The notes under the pieces: generated by a model
Seen by the model: only the letters and a program-made list of their open reading frames with translations
What the model was told of the DNA's origin: nothing
Databases searched by the model: none
Made by a program: the position numbers and the translations under genes
Part shown: positions 35,111 through 48,100 of the stretch, piece by piece
How positions within the stretch are numbered: position 1 is the first letter of the stretch
How the letters are laid out: every line of letters starts with the position of its first letter
Assembly (NCBI GenBank): GCA_914767715.1
Contig: OU612068.1
Span: forward strand, 2,604,001 to 2,668,000
DNA from: Membranipora membranacea
Taxonomy: Eukaryota; Bryozoa; Gymnolaemata; Cheilostomatida; Membraniporidae
Length of the DNA: 64,000 bases
Direction: 5' to 3'

Positions 35111-37081
35111 AGAGCTGAAAAAGATCAAATGGACGCATCACCACACAATGACTGCCAACAGAACACTTTTGATCAATCATATTGCTCTCTACTTCATTTT
35201 TCCATTCATAACGTCATTTTGAGTCAAGCGTACCGCCAGCCGATACCCTGTCACCCAACTATTCTGACGTATATATTTATCAAGGGAACTTCACACCAGT
35301 ACATAGTTAATTATGAAATTACCCGGAAATTCCCTATTCTATCTGTCATTTTGAGTCAATCCTGATGCCAGCTGAAACCTTTTGAACTGGTTTAATCACA
35401 AAAGTATGACTATCGAACCTTCGGTGTGATTACCACTTAGCCTGCAGTCCTGGAACAGATTGGAGGTAGGGTATGACCAGCCCCTAAAGTAGTTAGTTAA
35501 TACAGGACACATCATTCAGCCATTTATAACCTAAGATACAAACATCCCGTCCATGATATTGCTCACATTAAAGCCTTTTTACCAGCACTCCAGCTGCATG
35601 TATTTTTAGCTGGTCATCCTCTCTCCAATTAATACAAACCTGCAAATTAAAGATAAAATAACCTGAGAAAAGACGAATCCCCTGTCTCCTCAGATCACGA
35701 TAATTCAGATGTGTGTCCCACCCTCCCTGGTGTAATCTACCTATTTCAACTAAAACAATCAGGAAACATCACCACGTCATATTAGATGAGACAACTCCCG
35801 TAGCTATTATAGGCAGCTAAAGAATATAAAATCAGTCGGTCTCGCCGAAAAAACCATAGAAGGTAGTGGTCAAACATACTATCATGGAATCGGCTTACAC
35901 ATAAACGGTCAAGCAAATGTTCTGATATACGACATGAGGCATAGATGGATAATATAATGTAAAAGCAAGGAGTTAAAGTCTCTTACTCCTTGGTGAAAGT
36001 AAGAAGGTAAATTGACCAATTAGCCCAGAAGTTATGAGCGAAACACCAATGGAGAGGAGCAAACATATATATATTCAACTTATGTGACTCATTCTCTTGG
36101 CACCTTGAACAAATAGTTTCCGTTCCAATCAATAATTTTGAGTCAACTCTCTCGCCAGCCGATACCCTGTCATGCAACTGCTTTGACGTACTTATTTACC
36201 AAAGAATTTTCACACCACTATTAATAGTTAACTATTTAATTACCCGGAAATTCCCTATTCTATCTGTCATTTTGAGTCAATCTTGATGTCAGCCAATACT
36301 TTTAGAACTGGATTAACACTAACCATACAGTTTTAATCAGGATGGTATGACTAATGATTACCACCTAGCCTGCAGTACTGGAGCAGATTGGAGGTAGAAG
36401 AACCTGCCCCTAGAATAGTCAGTTATTCATGACACATAGTTCAGTCATTTATAATCTAGGAGAAAAACATCCCATCATCGGTAATGCTCACATGATAGAG
36501 TAAAAGACACAACCCCTGTCCCCTTAGATCACTTAAACAATGTTTAATCTCTCTATTACAGCCAGAATGAATCAGGAATCATCACCACATCATGTCAGGT
36601 GAGACAACTTCTATTATTAAACAAAGGCAAATGTACCAACAGGAAAGCCACAAAGCTAACGGCCAAGTCTATTTTTATGGATCAGTCATATGGTAGACAT
36701 TTTCGCTATAACACTCATTCATTCTTACAGCTCTATAATGTATCTTCGGTGTCTGGCTTTCACTATCATAGATTTAACTTCCCTGATTCTTTCAATTAAC
36801 ACACTAGTAGTAAATCACATACAGACACAGATATACATACAGATGTTACATGACTGAATTTCTCTACACTTTTAATTCCGCTGTTTTTGATAAATCTCAT
36901 GGCAGATTTCTCTGTTCGTCTCGGCAATATGTCAAACTGACGAACAAAATGCGACCACTCAAGTTTGAAAGAATTATAATTTCAGCATTGAAATTGTATT
37001 TTGATCAAAATAAACATAGAATTATTAATCGGTCATTAAAATATATCCTATAATATTTATGAAGCCCGGTCCACGTAACAG

Positions 37082-37110
37082 CAGGGAGGGTGAGATATCC
37101 ACCCTCCCTG
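37082..37110. mobile_element. Micro-palindrome, CAGGGAGGG family, 29 bp, in the 3' flank of the SLC46-type gene
   Basis: Perfect 11-bp arms CAGGGAGGGTG and CACCCTCCCTG flank a 7-bp loop. GTAACAG lies exactly on both sides (37075-37081 and 37111-37117). It lies 17 bp beyond the stop codon of the transporter, so probably within its 3' UTR. Confidence 0.65.
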
Positions 37111-37127
37111 GTAACAGAATGGTCACA

Positions 37128-39531
37128 TTAGCTCAATAGCGGAGTTGTCTCCTCATCATCTGCCGAATGGGTTTTGTTTAATCTTGAGACGATGAAAAGT
37201 GAAAGGGAAGATATAAGACATAATAATCCACAAAAAGCAACAAAAAATCCAGCCCAATGTTCGACAGTGATCGAGTAAATCCACTTAAATAAAATTGCGG
37301 ATAAAATCTGTAAGAGCACTTGAAGCATGGCATCATACGCAAATATCTTCCCGATTTCATCTGTTCTAACAAGACGCACAGCATATGATCTAGCTGAAGC
37401 GTATACAACAGACTGGAAGGCGAGGAAAGCCCCACCAATCCATAAGCCATGAGGGATAACTCCTATAGACATCACAGCATAGCCGATAGCTAGAAAGGCA
37501 GCTGCCATCATGCCTATGGTAGCAGAGTTAAATTTTAGACAAAGAGACGCTGCCTTCATGATAACAGGACCGCCCACAGCTACTACCCCCATTAAATAAG
37601 AGAAATATATGGTATAGCTACTGATTGTTAGTTCGTACTGCTTGTGAAAGTAGAGGAAGGAGTTCACTACTAGTCCATTGGCGGCCATGTTTGCCGCTGA
37701 ATTAGCCAAGTAACACAGATTGAGCCTGGTTCTCTTGTAATGTTCTCTCTTTTTAAATACACATTTAATAGCGTCGAGCATCCGCATAACTCCTATCTTA
37801 TTCAGACATGATGTATTAGGACTGCCTTGGCCCTCCAGCAATGCAGAGTTGTTTACTCGTGGGGGTAACTCCACAGTGAAAATGGCTGTGATTAGAATGG
37901 GGGCCAGCGCTATCCCAGCTGATACGAAAGCTGTAATAGACAGTCCTAAGCGTGATTGTATTGCTCCACCTCCTAGCATTCCGACCAGACACCCTGCGGC
38001 AGCAGAGCCTTCCAGTACAGCCATAGAGAAGGATCTCTTATCTGGCTTTGTTATTCGTGAGAGATACGCATAAGAGCTCATTTGAAGCTGTAAAAAATGA
38101 AATGGGTTTGTGTTAACTTGAATTTGTGAAAAAAGGTCTGGATTTTACATGTTATACAGATTTTTTTCAAATGTAGAAGACAAGGAGATATTAATAATGT
38201 GCAAAGTGTGCCATGTAGGGAAACATGGTTTTGATTTACTTCAGATGACTGAGAATTGGAGCTGCCAGATGGTTATTTCAGCTGAGATTTAGGTTATGAA
38301 GGGGAAGTGGTGCAACCCTACATAGTTTCTTTGTAACGGCCTAATAATGGCAAACAATCATGAGATGCTTTGTTAAATAAGCAGATAATTTTATCATGGT
38401 GATTACAGTTGGTATGGTATGGTGATGAGCATACTACAAACGCCTTGATCCCACATGTTGAACCTTACCGGAATTCCCATGAGAGTTGACGGATCTATCT
38501 GGGATTTCCAGGTTAGAACTGTATTGTGAGAATTTCCCATCACACGATCTCATTAACCATTAATCAAAAATACATCAATCAGCTTTGTAGGCATTGATAC
38601 TGTATTTCGATCTCCGAGAGCCCAGTATCAACACCAACAGGTCCGATGATTTAAATTTTAGCTGATACTCTAAATTGGAGCTACTTTCTCCTTTATAACT
38701 GAATATGCACTCAAATTACATCATACAGCTTACCAAAGGGCCGCCACCAAAGCTGCCATAGCACAACGCGCTGAGAATGAGGGTATACATAGGCCAGTGT
38801 AGAAACTGAGGGTACGCTAACAGCGATAGTAGTATGCTATACAGTAGCTGGCCAATTAGTGGTAAAGTAATGGGTAGCTTGAACCCAACTGTATCGCAGT
38901 AAGATGATAACATCATGTTGACAGCTACTGAGGGTACAATCTGAACAGCTGCCATGTATGCCGCCATATTGGCAGCATCCTCCTGTAACAAGATATGAAA
39001 ATGTAATTGTAAAACATTTTTAGCGCTGAGGTGTTGACTCACCTTATATCACATTAAAACCCTCTCAATAGTTGGATGAATGCGTTCTATTCAACTCCAG
39101 CAATTTTTGGGTCGAAGCTTTCAATGAGTTATGCAATCAGTCAATTATAACAGCTGTGGCTGCTATCCGGCTGTGATAAGCAGATCTCTATCTATACCAA
39201 GCAGTAGCTGATTAACGTTACATACAAGTATTAGACCACGTACCTGTAGGAGAGGATGATGTCTGGTGAACGTTGTGTTGGTACACAGAGTTAGATTGGT
39301 GAAGGTCTGGTAGCACACTTTGTTGTATATCACTGACTCTGATACTAGTGTAGTGTTTATACTGTTTGTGACAAACAGTAGCAGTAGCGTCACATATACA
39401 GGATAAGCTGTCGGTCTAAGCCTGATACATGATGTAACGTTCTGCTGCTGTGGATCGTGAGACGTTGTGTCGTACTCTCTATCTGTGGTGTTTATCGAAG
39501 AGCTGGGTTCTTCTGGTTCTCCTCCATCCAT
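37128..39531 (-). CDS. SLC46-type (proton-coupled folate transporter-like) major facilitator membrane protein
   Basis: Three exons, 39531-39244, 38982-38734 and 38087-37128, join in phase 0 through GT-AG introns to give 498 residues, close to the usual SLC46 length. The N-terminus is hydrophilic, TM1 lies at about 42-60, and a loop follows with NLT and NTT N-glycosylation sites, as in the first extracellular loop of PCFT. Exon 2 holds TM2-4 and an MFS motif-A equivalent, SSYCDTVGFKLPI, less basic than usual. Exon 3 starts LQMSSYAYLSRITKPDKRSF, the family's conserved start of TM5, and encodes the remaining helices; the last 15 residues are acidic and end PLLS. The family moves small solutes (folates, and muropeptide-like or steroid compounds for other members) across plasma or lysosomal membranes. 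Substrate cannot be inferred here. Confidence 0.9.
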
Positions 39532-42243
39532 CGCCTTGTCTAGACCAGAGAGCAGGTGTTCATCTGTAGAGCTGACTTTGATATCTAGTACAGCACAGTG
39601 TACTAAATTGATTACTACTATTTGAGTGTATATTTGGCTAACCTACTGGATCAGCTTATAACTGCCTTTATGATGATAGATCACAATGGTAGAGGAAATA
39701 TGCAAGCAATTAATTTTAATCCTCTGGTGTGCGTCAAGCCATGCAATTTTACCTCACTACACAACTACAACAAGTTATGATAGTGAGTGAAGAAGCTTAG
39801 CCATCTAAGATGAGGTTATACAGACCGAGGCATGATAAATGAATTACAAAACTAAAATACTGATACAAAGGTCATCTACCCTTATTGAGTTCTCATCATG
39901 TGCTACATGAAAAAACTGCGCTTGACTTCCATCATGTGATTACTGAGTAGTCAGCTATGCTGGGTGTTAGATTTTAGATTAGATCACAAGGGGTTTAATA
40001 TATAATCAATCCAATGGATGAATATTACTGGGAAATAACTTATATTTTAGGTATCATATCTCTTAAATTTGAACACATGAAATATATAGTGTGGGAAATG
40101 CTACACGCTACTATGTTATTATAATTTACCACAAACAGGTTTCAACTTTGATTTTTAAGTTTTGAGGGAATTTGGACTCAAGGGTCCCTGCACATTCTAC
40201 TTCTTGTTGGCTTTCCTCTCCAGCCTTACAGAATATGCTAACACTGGCCTGCAATTCATACCTATTCAGAGATATAAATATCAGACAGTATAAAGATATC
40301 TCCCTTGAGACTTCATCATTAGCTGTGAGCAATGAATACCCTCAGTTCCCCAAGTTCATTGCTGTGAGGTCTATTATATGATCAATCCTAGCGTATATTA
40401 CGTGTTGTATCAAAATCATTTTAGGGCCGAGTGTGGAACAGCCATGTTTTTTGGTGGCAAAGGGTGATGGTTATCAGGGGAAAAGCCTTTTAAATTTCAG
40501 GGCTTGTTAACGGTTAACTATTGTTCAATGTTGCTAACTGCGATAAAACACTTTCCAAAATCGATCTCAGTCTTACCTATTTTTAAAGCCTTGAAACAAG
40601 ACCAAAAGTGGTATAGTGATAAAAACAAACAAACAAATTTTCCGGTATAATTTTAAAGAAGTTACTGTTCAACAATTTTGTAAGCTGACCGAGATCCTTT
40701 CACTTCTTTTTCCTCTGAGTCTGTGATCAAACCTTCATGTATAACACAAGGTTACATGCCCGTTCTGTTATCTTTTTAAGATACTGACATATTTAAATCA
40801 GAACTCTTGCCTGACCTAATTACTTTTCCATTCGTCATGTAACCAGAATACCTCAGAAATCTTATGAATGTGGGTACCTTCAGTGAAAATTGGGGCTGTT
40901 CTACAGCTATTGAATATCAGAATAGAAAGGGTATCCTGGAGGCTCTGATTACATTGGGGTATAAGGATTATAATGTTTGTGTGTTGACATCCTGTATATG
41001 CGTTCCAGCCTTGGAGTATCGCTTCATGCTGGGTTTATATCTGACGGTGACTAAAGATTTGTTGTGAGTCTTGGTAGCTGATTCGCTGCTATAAATAAAG
41101 ACACCCCTGAGCTGTGGACTGTGGTAATGCATTAACATGCACACCACCGACATACTCGAATATTGAGGGTCTGCCTACAACAACATAATTATTATGAGAC
41201 CATATAACATCAGGGTTCGTCGTAAAGGTTTTTTCAAAAATTTCAGAGAATATGTGAGTATCTTGAGCACCTACAAGACCGTATAACTTTTGGGCTCTTT
41301 TACTGACCCTGCACTTATCATTACTGTTTTGAGATAAGGGGGTCAGGTTTGAGGTTGTTTATGACAAGTTATAAAACAATTTTTTACTATAAACCTATCA
41401 GCCACATAGAAGAAAGACACTTGTTTGCTTTGGTATGCTGTCTTAGTGTGCATACATGACAAGTCTCCCTTTTTGGTAGGGAGCCTTCCAGTTTTTAGGG
41501 GCTGTTCACTAATCCTCTCTACCTCCCTTTTTTTCCCCTTTTTAAGCTTTCTTTTACTCGAAGCAGCTGAGGTTTGTTTTTCTCTACGCAGGACCTTCCA
41601 TCTTATGCTAAGAGTTAAATAAACAACAAATAATCACGATATACACCCTCGGTCTCGGTGAAGTTTATTTAACTTAATTTAGACAGGGTAACTGAGGGGT
41701 TCTTCCCCAGCAATTTCATATAAGTAAGGACCCTAAAGGGGGGTGTTGTAAGCATGCCTGTTGCCCTATTATTCATGGAACTGAACCAGTCTGCTATAAT
41801 TTGAGTTTTGAATAGAATATAAAAAGCTCTGAACCAATGAAATTGAAAAGAGTTTGAACTATGAAAATCAATTCATTACATAACATCAGCAAAACGCGTA
41901 ATCAATCTGCCGTTAATCGTATTACTCAGAGTCGTCTTTTATTGTCACATGAGAAGCAGTCTGCGCATGTGCGAACTGTTGAGCATAGGGCTTGAACTAA
42001 TTCACCTAGTCTGAGTACCAAAATTGGGATAACAATGGAAACCCATAATTTGGAAATATTTGGGCCTAAATGGAACACTGGTTTTGATATCTCATAACCT
42101 TGAACCCTGGGAGTTGCCTTCCTTGATAGAAGGCAGCGCCCCCACTGCTGTGCTGCAGAGATAGAGTATGTCACAAGGCTATCCTGCAAGCAGAATGCAT
42201 GAGAAGACGAATCTTTCAACACTCTGTCACTTGCACCTAAGAG

Positions 42244-42268
42244 CGGGGAGGGTGGGACACCCTCCCTG
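42244..42268. mobile_element. Micro-palindrome, CAGGGAGGG family, beside a TTAA MITE
   Basis: CGGGGAGGGTG and CACCCTCCCTG form imperfect 11-bp arms around GGA. The flanks (CTAAGAG and CTCTTAA) are inverted rather than direct, so the palindrome simply extends outward and no target duplication is seen. The TTAA MITE at 42276 starts in its right flank. Confidence 0.45.
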
Positions 42269-42275
42269 CTCTTAA

Positions 42276-42652
42276 AGGGCAACCAAGGTTTCAAACAACT
42301 TCTCATTGATGGCCATTGATTAATAGCAGATTGCACCTTCTGCATGTGGAAAAAGACAAAATATAATTCGGATGATTATTCAGCCAGAATTCTTGTAAAA
42401 CATTTCTTCCATCAGGTACTCAAACTCAGCTAAAAGAGAATACCACATAGCAGTCTCCTGTTCCTGTTATTATTTAGCCTGTGCTCTATAATTATTACAG
42501 CAAAGTCTTGGAACCTCCCCTAAACTGAAGTGTTACCCAGCTTAGAGTCAGCAACTACTTTGAGTTTTGCATCGCGTAATGCACAAAGCTGATTCTGCCC
42601 AGCACATTATTTGCTACCCATTAATGCATTGCTGCGAAACCTTGGTTGCCCT
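42276..42652. mobile_element. TTAA-flanked MITE (piggyBac-like), copy 1, 377 bp
   Basis: Ends AGGGCAACCAAGGTTTC and GAAACCTTGGTTGCCCT are perfect inverted repeats, flanked by TTAA on both sides (42272-42275, 42653-42656). There is no coding sequence. Copy 2 at 62107 differs at only a handful of positions. Confidence 0.9.
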
Positions 42653-43569
42653 TTAAGTGTAGGAGTACACACAGATACCCACTATTCAGCTTTAGTTGTT
42701 GTTTGGCTAAGTTAAAAAATTTACGTTACGGTTATTACGAGAATTTTTATAACTATTTTCATAGACTAAGGTTGTGTATTATAGTCAGAATATAGAGACA
42801 AAATGTCCAAATATCATACATAGCTCATACACGGTTCCACATTCCTGTTTTAGGGGTCTAGCAAAGGATCATTGGCAGAAATAATGGCTTTGTGCATGAG
42901 CACCATGGACTGTGACCCTATGTTATCTGTTTAGACATAATAAACAAAAACAAAAGCTGCTGAAAAAATAGAAATCGAGTTAGCCTGACTGACTGATACC
43001 CAGACATTGCATTCTAGTCATGATGTACTTTTGATCTGATTTGGACGAGAAACAGAATAAAAGTGCAAAATAATAGACACCAGAGCCGCCCATTTTGAGA
43101 GGAAGTTTACTGGACATCAGCTCCTAATTTCTTCTGTATCACACCATTATCTATTTGACTTGATAATATGAGACTGAGAGTGTCACACCAACCTATATGG
43201 CTGTTACACCCTCTTCCTTACATGTATCCACACTAACGGAAATTTTTCGCCTGGTGATGTGCTCCAATATCACCCATTAAATCTAAGTGAAGAGGAAGAT
43301 TTTCCCCGGAACAACCCGAGAAATACTTAATACAAACCAGTCGGTTATAAATGGGTGTTAGCATGCACTACCTTCTGGTGATCTTTTAATTCTAGGTGTG
43401 TTTTTCAATGGAATTTTCTTTTCATAACAGATTGAGCAGTGACTGGATAAACATCAAGAACGGACCAGATCATAATGGTGAGGGTATAAGAAATATATTC
43501 TGCGCCATTAATATGAACAATTGGTTTTAATGCATATCTTGAAAATTGGTAAGATGGAAGTTAAATTAC

Positions 43570-44450
43570 AATTATTCGGTAGGCATGGCTTCATTTGAAG
43601 GATGAGCAGACAAAAGCTTCCTTCCACTTGGGATATCTATGTCTACTTTATTTATCTTATATGCAATGTTGAAGCACCATACAAGAACATAAAATATATT
43701 TGAAGAATTATTATTACGTTGATACCAAAGTTATGGTGGATCTATATCACACTTTCTTCTATCTTCACTTGATATATGGTATTCAGATTTAGGGTCTTCT
43801 TTCTGAAACTGCCCTGAAACCAATGTTTGTTTTGCAGAAAGCAGCTTTGCATGTTATTGTTATAGGTGAACCATCAGGCTTGTATGTTTCATCTCATTAT
43901 GAACCATGAACAATTATGCCACTAAAAATGCTCTTTGAATATTGATTGTTAAAATTACCTTTCAAAACTTATAAAAAAGATTATATTTTAAATCAAAACT
44001 CTGATCATCAATATGATTGCAAATGGAGTAAGAGGTCTCTGTTGAGCAGTTGAATTAAACTGGTCAAAAGATACTTAATGGGAGTTGAGGCAGGGTTTCC
44101 GTCTGATCCCATGAATGGTATGGCGCTGTGTCTTTGGGCCCACGTAGGACGGCGAAGGGCAGCAACTCCTGCGGCTCATTTATTCATCCTGGTACCTTTT
44201 GGCAGGGAACTTAGAACTTAGCTTTTTATATTCTATATTATTTTATCTCCTTTCATTACAAGCAATCTTTTATATCTGTGCTTTTAGCAGAATACAGAAA
44301 AAGAAGGTTGTGGTCAAACGGAACTAGCAAGGACTCCTAATTCTTTGGTGGACACGGCTTCATTTGAAGGATAACAAGAGAAATCCTTCCTCTAACTAAA
44401 CTTAACAATGTTGAAGCAGCAACGAGAAAATAGAATATAGAATATTTGCA
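43570..44450. repeat. Diverged direct duplication, two copies about 0.78 kb apart
   Basis: GGCTTCATTTGAAGGAT, then a CTTCCT segment, then AATGTTGAAGCA and a downstream AAAATA-rich stretch occur in the same order at about 43586-43700 and 44356-44450. Non-coding. Confidence 0.6.
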
Positions 44451-44565
44451 TAATGGTTAAAGTTAAATCTGTACATTATTGTATACATTCCGATGTCAAA
44501 TTAGATATATAAAATGACTCAATGCCAACGGGTTGTTTGTTCATTGCTACTGGATCGCTTATCAT

Positions 44566-45105
44566 AATATGAACAGTGATTTTTTTGCTTTCTTCAAAAC
44601 CTTTTTTAGAAAAGGAAAAAACAATCACTGTTCATATCAAAGTAATCTCATAGGAATGAACAAAAAAACTAAATTTACTTGCACAAGGGCATTATTGAAC
44701 GATATAACTGATTTCAAAGTGCAAAAATCCAGGGTCTAGAAGGGTCTAGACTCTAGAGTATAGAGTGTGTTATCTCCCCTGTTGCAGATTAACACTAAGA
44801 TATCTTTGACTAGGCTACCCTTTGACCAATACTGTTTTGTGATAATTTCTGGTGTGAGCATAGCGGTCTGGTAATAGTCCTAGGCAAGCTAGAGCTAGAC
44901 TAACTGCTATACTGTTAGTGGATCATCATTATAGTGCTTTACGTCGCTGGGGAGCTAACATACCTTAGAGTCTAGACCCTTCTAGACCTTGGATTTTTGC
45001 ACTATGAAATTAGTTACATCATTGAATAATGTCCTTGTGCGAGTAAATTAAGTTTTTTTGTTTATTGCTACGGGATTGCTTTCATATGAACAATGGTTGT
45101 TTATT
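44566..45105. mobile_element. Long-TIR MITE, copy 1, with an extra solo end on the left
   Basis: Roughly 150-bp inverted arms run inward from about 44615 (ACAATCACTGTTCATAT) and from about 45105. Each contains ATGAACAAAAAAACT and a GGGTCTAGA cluster. The same family is at 61337-61803. A separate inverted end, ATATGAACAGTGATTTTTT, at 44568-44586 faces the left arm and probably marks a second, mostly deleted copy. Confidence 0.75.
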
Positions 45106-48100
45106 TTTGGTTTCTCAGATTGCTGGCTGTTTAACTGAATGTATAACAGGAGAAGACATCTAGGGGTAGATAATAAAAGATAAGTTTGAGCATATTTTAG
45201 TTAGGTGATTTGGATTTTGAGAGAGACTCTGTCACTACCTACATGTGTCGAACCAGCTCTCTAGTATGCAAATCCCCCTTAAAGCTTTTATTTCCTTCAT
45301 TTTACATTCCTTCTGCAATTTGAAAATATTTACATGTAGACTGATCAGGTTCAGCCTCAATGTGATCTTCTCACAATGAATGGATAGACTGCTCCTGCAG
45401 TCCATTGCTGTGTGTCAGCATTACGAACGCCCTGATACTCAGAGCAATATACTGCGGGGATTTTGCAACAGCTATTTCAATGAGAGCGATTATTTCAATA
45501 CCGTCTTGATCTTGATTGCAATATTTGTTTGTGCATGACACTCTAGAGTTTCCGTAAAATTTTCCAGGATATGCAACCGCATGTAGACCAGCGAAACTGG
45601 AGCCTATGGTATTTGCCATGATACCACGACTAGATCATGTTTGGAGTGTTGTTGCCGTCTGACATATATGCATGTGTATATATATAATAATATAAATGTA
45701 TTATATAAATATATCTATGTGGGTGTATGTGTGTCTACTCTGTGCGTTAAAAGAACAGTAAATTTGTTAAAAGATATTTTCTAGGAGCTGCAACTGCAAC
45801 CCTAGCGCACAGCTAGCTCACCCACACTTACGCTCAGCATAATTTGTTTCGGGAAGCTATTGTCCACCTGCAGCTTTTTTGGCAGGGTGCCCTTTGTCAT
45901 TCTCATCTAATTTTTGCAGCCGAAATGCTGCCGAAATGCTGCAAAAAATAAAATGCCTGCACTGTTACAGCTGTTGTAACCCAAATTAGCCATGACGAAT
46001 TCTGTAGTATATGTGCAAGCATAAACTTGATCCTGTGGGAAGCAGCTGCAGCTAGGACATATTTTGCGAAACTCATTTCTCAGATATGAATCCTTTGTCA
46101 CCCAAAGTTTCATTCTGTTAGTGATTCTCACATAATCGAAACGCTTCTGCCTATTGACTTAACAAACCATTTTCAATGTTTTGTATTTTCTGAAAATAAA
46201 AGTGGTCGGAGTGTGTGATACCTGGAGCATTCCTCAGATATCGATCTGTAGGGAATAAGTTCAGCATTTTATCATGAAATCCTGTGTTTTCAGAAAAAAA
46301 ATGGTCCCCTATTCCACTCTGCGCATATGCACCAATCAATTCAGGTTGGTTGTCTTTGCAATGTAGCGACTGAACCAATTCAATTCAGTGCTTGAGTTCC
46401 CAGTTCTCCAGTTCGGTGGTGACTCTTCAGTTTCAGTACCCAAGCACATTTGGATTAATCCAAGAACGCTACGGTGCAGAGAGACTTTGTATCACAGAGT
46501 CTATCTGCAAAGATTGTGTCTGGATTCAATACTTACCACTTCAGAAGATGATTAGCTTTTAAGGAAGGATCATCAATGAAGACAATAAAGGAAAAAGGAA
46601 TTCGATCCGTTAGGCATGGGCTCTAATGGAAGAAGTTGAGATTTTGAATGTCAGCTTTTTCTCAAAGCGTGAAGCTTTCTTTGCAAGGTATCAGGTTGGT
46701 TCCGGGGAACTTGTAAATTCTCTGGGCTATACTGATAAGGTGTTTTCTAAGATCTGTAGCCCGTCAAAGTCAGTAACTCAATGTGGAAAATCACTGCATT
46801 TTCTCTGCTGGTTTCATTCATGCTATTATAATTATTTTGCCATCCAGTACCATCCTACTCAATTATGACAATGTAACGTACTAAGTGCCAAGTACATAGC
46901 CCATTCATGACCATATTTCATACCCTTCCCTATTCAGCTGAAATTCATCCATATTTTAAAATTTTACCCTTGTAGGATTGCGTAACAATATAATTATAGT
47001 CTCACTGAAATTTTGGAAGTTGTCTGCTCCTTATGTATGGGAGAATAATCCATTAAACTCGCAGTCGCACCATGTCGGTCTGACTAGGGAGGTTAGGAGC
47101 ATGATTATTTATTGCGGATTTCTCCGTTTTGAAAAGTGTGCCTTGGACAGTCATTACACGCAGGTCCCCATAACACTCAACTGAGTATTTCCTTAAGTTG
47201 CTGTTCATGTCTCATAGCTATATGACACTTTATGCCCTTTATACCATCTGCTGACGTACATTTTACATCAACTGTTTAATTATCTGATGACAAATCTCTT
47301 TATTTTGCAACTTTATGTGTATTCAGGCCTCCTAGAACACCATTAGCTGCAATACAGTGTTAGTATGAGACATGAAAGTAGGCTATATTATCACAAATTG
47401 TTTCCTGCTTTCTAATAATATTTATTAGAGCGTAAAAGCCTAATGACAAGGTGTGAATGGTAATTAAATTCAAAACTTTCTGAAGTCATGAAGCCGTAAA
47501 AAGTCGCACACCATGAGGGGAAAATAGCATGGCAGCCTGGCAGCATGTGAAATGTATTGAGCAGTCAGCGAGTTTAAAATGTTTTGATGTGTTGCTAATT
47601 GTCAGAAAGTTTCTCTCAATCTTAGTGTGTGGATAAGTTGTATGAAAAGCTGTTGTTGTATAATTGAAATAAGGTGAATAATCAAATCACCGTTAGGTGT
47701 CAAAAATCACATAAATATTCTTACTCGTGTCAATGGGTGCGTTTTCTCTGTAGCTTGTTTCTCACAATTATTTTTTGATTTGTTAGTCTTTTTCATTTGG
47801 TTTTAAGGCCAGCCACTATCGAGTATAGACTTTTTAGTGGCTCCATCTGGCTGGCTTTGCACTGCTTGCCTCTGATAAATCATGCTATTAAAGAATTTTT
47901 TATCGGACATTCATTGCATTATGAAAAAGGTTTCATTGTTATACAATAAATAGGCATAATTAAGTGTTTAATTTATGGTCAATAGCCCGTATCATCATCG
48001 TATCATCATGTCTCTCATACATTAAACTGTTCCATAGCACGATAAAATCAGAGCATTTGAGATTATTTCACCAAACAATATAGCAATGATTTTCTAGATT

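Larger units (their letters stand above)
31250..36600. repeat. Series of diverged duplications, unit roughly 0.7-1 kb, four to five partial copies
   Basis: Blocks recur in the same order. ATTACCCGGAAATTCCCTAT with CATTTTGAGTCAAT occurs near 32485, 33570, 35320 and 36238. GAGCAGATTGGAGGTAG with a following CTGCCCCTAGARTAGTCAGT occurs near 32638, 35453 and 36382, with a weak copy near 31255. Another block starting AAATTGTCTAATTTCTCAAA occurs at 32023 and 34504. No coding sense is visible. Copies differ by substitutions and indels, so the duplications are old. Confidence 0.75.
26008..37081. other. Repeat-rich intergenic region without a host gene
   Basis: Between the hAT element and the SLC46-type gene I recognise only repeats: two fold-back elements, three LINE remnants, a small hairpin element, a tRNA-like SINE head and a set of diverged kilobase-scale duplications, each listed separately. 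Sub-stretches 28125-29340 and 30540-31240 show nothing I can interpret. Confidence 0.6.

Noticed and set aside
41926-42345. 139-aa minus-strand open frame
   Set aside because: Its N-terminal part overlaps the TTAA MITE and the micro-palindrome, and no domain or splice partner is visible.
46626-46868. 80-aa plus-strand open frame in the gene-free region
   Set aside because: Plausible composition, but no family resemblance and no neighbouring exons; probably chance.
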